From: Rhodobacteraceae bacterium UBA1957
GTDB lineage: Bacteria > Pseudomonadota > Alphaproteobacteria > Rhodobacterales > Rhodobacteraceae
Assembly: GCA_002336405.1 (NCBI GenBank)
Contig: DDEJ01000057.1
Location: 28,642 to 50,176 of the forward strand
DNA: 21,535 nucleotides
Reading direction: 5' to 3'
Below the pieces are notes generated by a model, which saw nothing but the letters and a program-made list of their open reading frames with translations, ran no database searches and had not been told where the DNA came from. The position numbers and the translations under genes were made by a program. Shown here piece after piece: positions 1-6,505 of the stretch; the first letter of the stretch is position 1, and the number at the start of each line of letters is the position of its first letter.

Positions 1-194
1 CCTGCACCTGCACAGAGACCATAGACGACGAGATCAGAGCTGCGAGATGCGCCTCGACCGGTGATCTGCCGCTGTGTCGCCCCACCGCTTGGGTGTGCCT
101 GTGGCGTAGACTTTCTGGCAATACCTGTTTGATTAGATAGGTTGGCGCAATCGCCCGCACCATATTTCCCTAGTCACAATCACAGGTTTTTTCG
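1..194. other. Upstream region of kynA, no supported gene
   Basis: No gene can be supported here. A leftward frame stays open from an ATG near position 162 to the window edge (about 54 codons), but its translation has no recognisable motif and no good ribosome binding site. A rightward frame is also open from the edge for about 45 codons and ends near position 140; it is equally uninformative. The region probably carries the kynA promoter, but I could not pick convincing -35 and -10 boxes. Confidence 0.4.
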
Positions 195-1028
195 ATGTCA
201 CTCCCAATTGATCCTGCCAAAGATGGCGCACAAATGCGCTTTGACGGCAAGATGTCTTATGGCGATTATCTGTCGCTAGACAACTTGCTTACAGCCCAAA
301 AACCGCGCTCGGATGCGCATGATGAGATGTTGTTCATCATCCAGCATCAGACATCTGAATTGTGGATGCGGCTGGTGCTGCATGAATTGCACGCCGCGCG
401 CAAAACTCTTCAGGCCAACGAACTGCGCCCAGCATTTAAAATGCTGTCTCGTGTCGCCCGTATCTTTGAGCAGCTCAACAACGCTTGGGACGTGCTGCGC
501 ACAATGACACCATCAGAATATACCAGTTTTCGCGCTGCTCTGGGACAATCCTCGGGGTTTCAATCGTTTCAATATCGCCAGATTGAGTTTTTATTGGGCA
601 ACCGCAACCCGGCGATGTTGTTGCCCCACGCCCATCGCAGCGCTGATCATGCCGCACTTAGCTTAGAGCTCACATTGCCCTCACTTTATGATGTGGCGCT
701 GCAACAATTGGCAGGGGCCCTGCCCGTGCCAGATCACGTTCTAACGCGCACGCTCGATGGGCCTTATACAGCAGATGATGCGGTCACTGCGGCCTGGACC
801 AAAGTGTACCAATCCCCAGATCGATATTGGGAACTGTATGAATTGGCCGAGAAATTGGTGGACTGCGAAGATTACTTTCGGCGCTGGCGGTTCAATCACG
901 TCACCACCGTCGAGCGGGTGATCGGCTTTAAACGCGGGACCGGTGGCACCGGTGGTGTCAGCTATCTGCGGCGCATGTTAGAGGTCGAACTGTTTCCTGA
1001 ACTCTGGGCGCTGCGCACCGCGCTTTAG
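195..1028 (+). CDS. kynA: Tryptophan 2,3-dioxygenase
   Basis: Heme enzyme that opens the indole ring of L-tryptophan with O2 to give N-formylkynurenine, the first step of the kynurenine route; cytosolic, normally a homotetramer. The 277-residue length is usual for bacterial members. Visible family hallmarks are [11 protein letters not shown] with distal His51, the SEYTSFR stretch with Tyr109 and Arg113 that contact substrate in characterised homologues, and WRFNH with His235 as expected proximal heme ligand. The glycine/threonine-rich GTGGTGG loop follows, as in the family. The ATG at 195 gives a normal N-terminus, though the upstream AGG is a weak ribosome binding site. It converges with the amidotransferase-like gene with a gap of 26 bases. 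No kynB or kynU is in view, so the rest of the pathway lies elsewhere or left of the window. Confidence 0.96.
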   Translation: MSLPIDPAKDGAQMRFDGKMSYGDYLSLDNLLTAQKPRSDAHDEMLFIIQHQTSELWMRLVLHELHAARKTLQANELRPAFKMLSRVARIFEQLNNAWDVLRTMTPSEYTSFRAALGQSSGFQSFQYRQIEFLLGNRNPAMLLPHAHRSADHAALSLELTLPSLYDVALQQLAGALPVPDHVLTRTLDGPYTADDAVTAAWTKVYQSPDRYWELYELAEKLVDCEDYFRRWRFNHVTTVERVIGFKRGTGGTGGVSYLRRMLEVELFPELWALRTAL

Positions 1029-1054
1029 GGCGTCTGAAAGGCCAGCGGAGCCGA

Positions 1055-1828
1055 TCACGCAGATTTCAGCGCCTGCCCGGCCTGTCCAGAGGCCCAACCG
1101 CGCGCCGCATCGCCAAAAGCTGTAAACAGCGCCCGCGACACTAGATCTTGCTCGGCGTTCCATTCAGGGTGCCATTGTACCGAAAGTGTGAACCCGGGCG
1201 CATCTTTTACATAGATAGCCTCGGGCGTGCCATCGGGTGCACAGCCGTCCACTACGATCCGTGCCCCTGCGGTCTTGATGCCTTGACCGTGCAAAGTGTT
1301 GGTCATCACCGATGGTGCATTCATCAAACGGTGAAACACCCCGCCCTTGGTGAATTCAATCTCGTGGCGCAGCGCGAATTTTTCTTCCAACGTGCCGTCG
1401 GGCGGCATACGGTGATTGCTGCGCCCGGGCAGATCGCGAATTTCGGGGTGCAGCGTACTGCCCATCGCCACGGCCACCTCTTGAAAGCCGCGGCAGACAC
1501 CTAAAATCGGTTGCCCACGATCGATACAGGCGCGGACCAAAGGCAAAACCAATCGGTCACGTTGCCGGTCAAAACTGCCATGCGCCTCGGTTTCGGCTTC
1601 GCCGTATTCTTCGGGGTGGACATTAGGCCGCCCACCAGTCAGCAAAAATCCATCGCAGGTCGCCATCAACTCTTGGACAGAGATTTGCGCTGGGTCAGCG
1701 GGCACGATCATGGGGATACAATCGGCCACTTGGGCGATGGCCTCCCCATTCATCGTTCCTGATGCATGTACGGGGTATTGTTCATGAATCAGATAATGGT
1801 TCGAAATTATTCCGATAACTGGACGCAC
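1055..1828 (-). CDS. Class I glutamine amidotransferase-like hydrolase (peptidase C26, PuuD family)
   Basis: Probable cytosolic gamma-glutamyl hydrolase of the PuuD/C26 family, members of which hydrolyse gamma-glutamyl-gamma-aminobutyrate or similar amides. The nucleophile elbow GVCRGFQE places Cys112, and VQWHPEW gives His220 and Glu222, completing the triad. A FLLTGGRPNVHP segment near residues 61-72 matches the oxyanion region of the family. I chose the GTG start at 1828 (protein begins MRPVIGI) because GAGGTG lies about 7 bases upstream; a TTG at 1843 would add five residues but then this Shine-Dalgarno would be inside the gene. It lies 61 bases downstream of the heme-binding-like gene and may be the last gene of a glcB transcript. 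Substrate cannot be told from sequence; no polyamine genes are adjacent. Confidence 0.87.
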   Translation of the reverse strand: MRPVIGIISNHYLIHEQYPVHASGTMNGEAIAQVADCIPMIVPADPAQISVQELMATCDGFLLTGGRPNVHPEEYGEAETEAHGSFDRQRDRLVLPLVRACIDRGQPILGVCRGFQEVAVAMGSTLHPEIRDLPGRSNHRMPPDGTLEEKFALRHEIEFTKGGVFHRLMNAPSVMTNTLHGQGIKTAGARIVVDGCAPDGTPEAIYVKDAPGFTLSVQWHPEWNAEQDLVSRALFTAFGDAARGWASGQAGQALKSA

Positions 1829-1889
1829 GGCGGGACACCTCAACTAGTGATACGGTCCCACCATAGCTAACCAATCGCGGAACTCAATA

Positions 1890-2318
1890 TCACGCGTTAC
1901 CTTCGAACCCGGCGGCAGCGACACCCGCCAGTGCAGCAATCTCGTCATTGTCGGATGTATCACCGGTGACCCCGACGGCACCAATCACTTTGCCTTTTTT
2001 GTCACGCACCAGCACGCCGCCCGGCACTGGCACAACCGCCCCACCAAAAACACCGTTAACTGCAGCCATGAAATAAGCCTGTTGCTCGGCGCGGGCCATC
2101 TGTGCCTGGCCAGCCATCCCCAGCATAACCGCGCCATACGCCTTGCCATGGGCAATGCCGAAACGTCCCGGTGCCGCGCCATCAGAGCGTTCAAAGGCGA
2201 TGGCGTGCCCACCATCATCCAACACGATAACCGACAGCGGTTTAAGCGCCAACTCGGTACCTTTTTCCAGTGTTTTACGGATAATTGTTCGGGCTTTATT
2301 CAAGGTGATACTGGCCAT
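1890..2318 (-). CDS. GlcG/HbpS family heme-binding-like protein (DUF336)
   Basis: A 142-residue protein of the GlcG/HbpS (DUF336) family. Some members bind heme, others are found with glycolate and glyoxylate genes; the role of most is unsettled. The C-terminal half has the typical VPVPGGVLVRD turn, then VIGAVGVTGD and a DNDEIAALAG helix, and the N-terminal half begins with a helix and the PLSVIVLDDGGHAIAF strand pair. No signal peptide is evident, so it is probably cytosolic, unlike the secreted HbpS of Streptomyces. The ATG at 2318 has AGGAG about 7 bases upstream. It follows glcB after 84 bases in the same direction, which fits the frequent GlcG link with glyoxylate metabolism. Function beyond family level is not claimed. 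Confidence 0.88.
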   Translation of the reverse strand: MASITLNKARTIIRKTLEKGTELALKPLSVIVLDDGGHAIAFERSDGAAPGRFGIAHGKAYGAVMLGMAGQAQMARAEQQAYFMAAVNGVFGGAVVPVPGGVLVRDKKGKVIGAVGVTGDTSDNDEIAALAGVAAAGFEGNA

Positions 2319-2359
2319 GGGAAACTCCTATTTGGGATGTCAAGAAAATGGAGGCTAGC

Positions 2360-2375
2360 CCGGCTCTGGCGCCGG
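2360..2375 (-). repeat. Hairpin between glcB and the DUF336 gene
   Basis: Perfect 5-bp inverted repeat CCGGC / GCCGG with a 6-base loop, 42 bases upstream of the DUF336 start. It is not followed by a T-tract on the transcribed strand, so a canonical terminator is unlikely. It could be an RNA processing or partial-attenuation structure inside the operon, or chance in GC-rich DNA. Confidence 0.3.
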
Positions 2376-2402
2376 ACACTTTATTTTGGTCGTCTATCAG
2401 CG

Positions 2403-4547
2403 CTACAGAGCTGCGGCTTTCAGCTCCAGCCGCCGCGCGTGGAGTACCGGCTCAGTATAACCAGACGGCTGGATGCGGCCTTTAAACACCAGATCACAGG
2501 CCGCCTGAAACGCAATGCCATCAAAGCCTGGCGCCATCGCACGATAGGCTTTATCGTCGGCATTCTGACGGTCGACAACGGCGGCCATCTTTTGCATTGC
2601 CGCCATCACTTGGCTCTGGCTTACAACGCCGTGATGCATCCAGTTGGCCAGCGCCTGAGACGAAATGCGACAGGTTGCGCGATCTTCCATCAAGCCGACA
2701 TCATGAATGTCGGGCACTTTCGAACAGCCAACGCCCTGATCGATCCAACGCACCACATAGCCCAGAATACCCTGCGCGTTGTTTTCAATTTCTTCGGTAA
2801 TCTCGGCGTCACTTAGGTTCTCTCCGCTCATTACCGGCACGGTGAGCAAATCATCCAGTGTCCCGCGTGGGCCAGCGGCCTTGATCGCGTTTTGACGCGC
2901 CGTGACGTCAACGCTGAGGTAATGGGTGGCATGCAATGTCGCTGCCGTGGGCGATGGCACCCAGGCACAGGACGCTCCCGCGGTCGGATGCCCGATTTTT
3001 GCCGTGAGCATATCTGCCATGCGGTCGGGCATTGCCCACATGCCCTTGCCAATCTGGGCTATGCCCTGCAGCCCGCAGGCCAGACCGATATCAACGTTGC
3101 GATCTTCATACGCGATAATCCACGGCGTTGTCTTCATTTCGCCTTTGCGCAGGAACGGGCCGGCTTCCATACTCGTATGTATTTCATCACCAGTGCGATC
3201 CAGAAACCCGGTGTTGATAAAAGCAACCCGCGCCTTCGCAGCCCGGATGCATTCTTTCAGGTTGGCCGATGTGCGGCGCTCTTCATCCATGATGCCCATT
3301 TTAAGGGTGTTCAGAGGGAGGCCCAAGATCGCCTCGACCTTTGCAAAGGTGTCGCTTGAAAAGGCAACTTCATCGGGACCGTGCATTTTGGGTTTGACGA
3401 TATAGACACTGCCATGCAGCGAATTTCCCCCCGCGCGTTTCAAATCATGCATGGCAATCAAGCTGGTGCACAGCGCATCTAAAAGCCCCTCGTCGATCTC
3501 ATTGCCATAGCGATCCAAAACAGCCGGGTTCGTCATCAAATGGCCAACATTGCGCACCAGCATCAACGAGCGCCCTTTCAGCGTCATCTCCCCCCCACCT
3601 GCTGCGGTAAAGCTCAGGTCGGGGTTCAGTTTACGGGTGTAGGACTGGCCGCCCTTAACAATCTCTTCGGTCAGATCACCGCGCATCAGTCCCAGCCAGT
3701 TGCGATAGGCCTGGACTTTGTCGCTGGCGTCCACAGTGGCCACACTGTCTTCGCAGTCCATGATTGTCGATATTGCCGCCTCAAGCCGGATGTCTGCAAT
3801 ACCGGCCAAATCGGTGGATCCGATAGGGCTGCTGGCATCAATCTCGACAATAAGATGCAGACCGTTCTTGCGCAAAAGAACACGGGTCGGGGCCGCGGCA
3901 TCACCGCCAAAACCAACAAATTGTGCCACGTCAGAAAGCCCAACACCGTCAACCAAAAGGACGCCATCTTGCACACTTAGGGACGTCACCGCAGTCCAAC
4001 TGGATCCGGTCAAAGGCACAGATTGATCCAAAAGGGCCCGACCCCAAGCAATCACGCGCGCGCCCCGTGTCACATCATACCCGCCAGACGCCGGCAAGTC
4101 GCCCAAGGCGTCCGTGCCATAAAGCGCATCATACAAAGACCCCCAGCGGGCGTTTGCCGCATTCAATGCAAAGCGCGCATTGGTAACAGGCACGACCAAC
4201 TGTGCACCAGATATCGTCGCAATCTCAGGGTCTACGTTTGCGGTTTCAATTTCGAAATCCGCACCCTCGGGAACCAGATAACCGACCTCACTCAGGAATA
4301 ACTTATACGCCTCGGCGTCATGTGGCTGACCTTTGCGGGCGCTGTGCCAATCATCAATTTGGCTTTGCAACAGTTCACGATGCGCCACTAGCGACCGATT
4401 TTTCGGACCAAAATCATGCGCTAAGTCCGAAAGACCCTTCCAAAAGTTGTCGGGGACAACACCGGTGCCCGGTAAGGCTTCGTGATCTATAAAATCTGCC
4501 AGCGACTGCGCAATTTTCAATCCGTATTTTTCGATCCTGTCAGACAT
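2403..4547 (-). CDS. glcB: Malate synthase G
   Basis: Condenses glyoxylate with acetyl-CoA and water to malate plus CoA; a monomeric cytosolic Mg-dependent enzyme of the glyoxylate and glycolate routes. At 714 residues it matches isoform G (E. coli form about 723). Diagnostic segments are [12 protein letters not shown], the catalytic core [17 protein letters not shown], the [21 protein letters not shown] stretch, GVGCSKVPD with the reactive cysteine, and [13 protein letters not shown] with the catalytic aspartate. The ATG at 4547 gives the usual [13 protein letters not shown] start and is preceded by AGGGGAAAG at good spacing. No isocitrate lyase is in the window. Downstream lie the DUF336 and amidotransferase-like genes in the same direction, probably one transcript. 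I see no frameshift or missing residue. Confidence 0.97.
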   Translation of the reverse strand: MSDRIEKYGLKIAQSLADFIDHEALPGTGVVPDNFWKGLSDLAHDFGPKNRSLVAHRELLQSQIDDWHSARKGQPHDAEAYKLFLSEVGYLVPEGADFEIETANVDPEIATISGAQLVVPVTNARFALNAANARWGSLYDALYGTDALGDLPASGGYDVTRGARVIAWGRALLDQSVPLTGSSWTAVTSLSVQDGVLLVDGVGLSDVAQFVGFGGDAAAPTRVLLRKNGLHLIVEIDASSPIGSTDLAGIADIRLEAAISTIMDCEDSVATVDASDKVQAYRNWLGLMRGDLTEEIVKGGQSYTRKLNPDLSFTAAGGGEMTLKGRSLMLVRNVGHLMTNPAVLDRYGNEIDEGLLDALCTSLIAMHDLKRAGGNSLHGSVYIVKPKMHGPDEVAFSSDTFAKVEAILGLPLNTLKMGIMDEERRTSANLKECIRAAKARVAFINTGFLDRTGDEIHTSMEAGPFLRKGEMKTTPWIIAYEDRNVDIGLACGLQGIAQIGKGMWAMPDRMADMLTAKIGHPTAGASCAWVPSPTAATLHATHYLSVDVTARQNAIKAAGPRGTLDDLLTVPVMSGENLSDAEITEEIENNAQGILGYVVRWIDQGVGCSKVPDIHDVGLMEDRATCRISSQALANWMHHGVVSQSQVMAAMQKMAAVVDRQNADDKAYRAMAPGFDGIAFQAACDLVFKGRIQPSGYTEPVLHARRLELKAAAL

Positions 4548-4648
4548 GTCTTTCCCCTAGATTCGCCAAGTTCTCGCGGGGTTTAGGGGCTAAGTTTCCG
4601 ATAGGCAACAGGACGGGTAAATAAAGGTAACCAATACCTGCGAAAGAG

Positions 4649-4816
4649 TTAGGATTGAAGTACCTTGTCGCTAGCGGGCTTCTCGGATCGACATTTTTTA
4701 CTGCAATAAAGCACCTCATGCCAGACTTTTTCCCATTTTTTTCGCCAAACAAACGGCCGTCCACAGGAGCGACACAATTTGCTGTCTAAATCCGCCTTGC
4801 GTCGCATTTTCGCCAT
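4649..4816 (-). CDS. DUF2256 family small four-cysteine protein
   Basis: A 55-residue basic protein, beginning MAKMRRKADLDSKLCRSCG and ending at TAA (4651-4649). It matches my memory of the DUF2256 family, small proteins often encoded beside photolyase/cryptochrome genes. Cys15-x2-Cys18 and Cys38-x3-Cys42 form a likely zinc ribbon or knuckle, separated by a tryptophan-rich segment RPFVWRKKWEKVWHEVLY typical of the family. Its ATG overlaps the photolyase TGA by one base (TGATG), so translation is probably coupled. Function is unknown; association with photolyase suggests a role in its folding, DNA engagement or regulation, which is inference. No signal peptide or membrane segment is present. 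Family assignment is by memory of the cysteine/tryptophan pattern; the reading frame and overlap are seen directly. Confidence 0.9.
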   Translation of the reverse strand: MAKMRRKADLDSKLCRSCGRPFVWRKKWEKVWHEVLYCSKKCRSEKPASDKVLQS

Positions 4817-6399
4817 CACAAATCAAAGCTCATCTGTCTGCCGTCGCCCGACGCCTGACGACGCGTGCGCGCAGCCCGGTCGTTGACAAAATGTCCCGCA
4901 CTGTCTTTGCGGCTGGCATGTTTGGTCACAATTTGTTTGGCCTTGCCAGCAAAGCCGCTGTCTTTGCGCACTGCCCAGACCCGGTCGCGGGCTTGCGAGA
5001 CTGCAGCTTTTAAATCTACAACAGGACGAGGATACGCCACGCCCAGCAGCGTGCCACGCCCGTCCCAGCGCCAAGGCTCTTGCAAAAACACATCCGGTAC
5101 CGGCGCCAGTTCCGGCACCCAACGGCGGGTAAATATACCATCAGGGTCCTGATCAAGCCCTTGTTTCACCGGGTTATAAATCCGAATCGTATTGATACCG
5201 GTTGTTCCAGACTGCATCTGCACCTGAGGCCAGTGAATACCTGGCTCATAATCGGTGAACATGCGCGCCAAATGCACCCCAGTACTGCGCCAATCCAACC
5301 ACAGCTGATAAGAGGCAAATGACATCAACATAGCCCGCATACGAAAGTTCAGCCAGCCAGTAGCAATCAGATACCGCATACAGGCATCCACAAATGGCAC
5401 GCCCGTCTGGCCGGTTTGCCAAGCCAACAAGAGCGCGGGATCAGGCACGTCTGGTCGCAGCCCCTCATACGCAGGATGCAGGCACCTGCTTTCAATATCG
5501 GGTTGATCCTCAAGTTTTTGAGTAAAGTGGTCACGCCACGCCAGACGAGACTGAAAAGATGACAGGCTGCCGAGCCAGCCATTACGACTGCCTTTCAGTT
5601 CAGCCTGACGACGGGCTGTTGCCTGCACGACCTCGCGAACAGTGATCGCCCCATAGGCAAGGTATGGCGACAGCCGTGAACAGGCGGTTTCAGCCGACAG
5701 GGGCGACGACATTGCGCGGCGGTAGGGTTGGCCCCGACGCTGCAAAAAGTCATCCAGCACACGTTCCGCCTGACGGCGCCCCCCCGCCTGCAAGGTGCCG
5801 GGACGCGACGCGGACAGACCAAGTGCCGCCGCACAGGGCAACGCCCCAGGCACCAGCTTGACCCCGCGTAAAGCAGGCGACAACGGCAGTAAGGGCTCGG
5901 CAACAAAGCGTCCGCGCCGGTCGGCCCAGCGGTTGGCTCTGGCAATTCCGCGCGTGACGGCAGACTGCGGCAGTTCGGTCCAAACCACGCCCTGCGCCCG
6001 CGCCCAATCCGCGACTTTTTGATCGCGGGCAAAACTCCAAAGATTGCCTGTTTCGATATGGCTGGTCATGCGCGTAAAGCCAAATTGTTGCCGCAGCGTT
6101 TCCAGCACCTCAACCGCGTCACCCTCTCTCAGGGCAAGCGGCGCCCCAAGCCGCGTCAGATCTGTTTGAAGATCGCTCAGGCAATCGGCGATAAAATCCC
6201 AATGGCGCCCCGACATATCCGGCAGGCGCCAGTAATCTGGCTCTATTATATACACCGGCAACACCTGCCCTGCCCCAGACGCGGCGCGTTGCAATGCCGG
6301 ATGGTCCGATACGCGCAAGTCGCGTTTAAACCAAACCAACGTAACCTGATCGGCGGCAGTTTCACCCGACACACATGTTTGCATTGCAGCCTGTGGCAT
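4816..6399 (-). CDS. Deoxyribodipyrimidine photolyase / cryptochrome family flavoprotein (atypical subgroup)
   Basis: FAD protein of the photolyase/cryptochrome superfamily, expected either to repair UV-induced pyrimidine dimers using blue light or to act as a light sensor. The N-terminal antenna domain starts at VTLVWFKRDLRVSDHPAL (residues 19-36); the C-terminal FAD domain spans roughly 220-450 and contains SSFQSRLAWRDHF, TGVPFVDACMRYL and RIYNPVKQGLDQDPDG. Two signature segments depart from class I CPD enzymes: TGWLNFRMR replaces the usual TGWMHNRLR, and HWPQVQMQSGTTGINT replaces the WQW region. The start is uncertain. The frame runs to a GTG at 6438 (540 residues), but a candidate promoter -10 lies just upstream of that, so I prefer the ATG at 6399 (527 residues) or the ATG at 6384. 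The DUF2256 gene overlaps its stop codon. Repair versus signalling is not resolved. Confidence 0.9.
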   Translation of the reverse strand: MPQAAMQTCVSGETAADQVTLVWFKRDLRVSDHPALQRAASGAGQVLPVYIIEPDYWRLPDMSGRHWDFIADCLSDLQTDLTRLGAPLALREGDAVEVLETLRQQFGFTRMTSHIETGNLWSFARDQKVADWARAQGVVWTELPQSAVTRGIARANRWADRRGRFVAEPLLPLSPALRGVKLVPGALPCAAALGLSASRPGTLQAGGRRQAERVLDDFLQRRGQPYRRAMSSPLSAETACSRLSPYLAYGAITVREVVQATARRQAELKGSRNGWLGSLSSFQSRLAWRDHFTQKLEDQPDIESRCLHPAYEGLRPDVPDPALLLAWQTGQTGVPFVDACMRYLIATGWLNFRMRAMLMSFASYQLWLDWRSTGVHLARMFTDYEPGIHWPQVQMQSGTTGINTIRIYNPVKQGLDQDPDGIFTRRWVPELAPVPDVFLQEPWRWDGRGTLLGVAYPRPVVDLKAAVSQARDRVWAVRKDSGFAGKAKQIVTKHASRKDSAGHFVNDRAARTRRQASGDGRQMSFDL

Positions 6400-6453
6400 T
6401 CGCTTTATATACCTACTCACCCGAAAAGTATTTAACACACTTCCATTAGGGTA

Positions 6454-6481
6454 ATTCTAGGGCGTGCTACGATAAAAACAA
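6454..6481 (-). promoter_or_regulatory. Candidate sigma-70-type promoter for the photolyase/DUF2256 pair
   Basis: On the minus strand TTGTTT (6481-6476) and TAGAAT (6459-6454) are separated by 16 bases, close to the TTGACA / TATAAT consensus. Transcription would start near 6447, which leaves a GTG at 6438 almost without a leader and favours the ATG starts at 6399 or 6384. A hexamer inverted repeat, GGGCGT at 6460-6465 and ACGCCC at 6482-6487, brackets the spacer and -35 region. Confidence 0.4.
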
Positions 6482-6505
6482 ACGCCCCTCACAGCGGAGA
6501 ATTTG

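Noticed and set aside
2338..2343. Perfect TTGACA on the minus strand before the DUF336 gene
   Set aside because: A matching -10 would fall on the ATG itself, so it cannot serve as promoter for that gene.
2082..2816. Long plus-strand frame of 244 codons
   Set aside because: It is antisense to the DUF336 gene and glcB, both with clear family motifs, and its own translation has no recognisable pattern.
4540..4764. Minus-strand frame of 74 codons between the photolyase and glcB
   Set aside because: It is out of frame with the DUF2256 gene that fills most of the same DNA and has convincing Cys/Trp motifs and start overlap.
5595..6032. Minus-strand frame of 145 codons inside the photolyase gene
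   Set aside because: A high-GC shadow frame of the photolyase coding sequence; Arg/Cys/Pro-rich with no motif.
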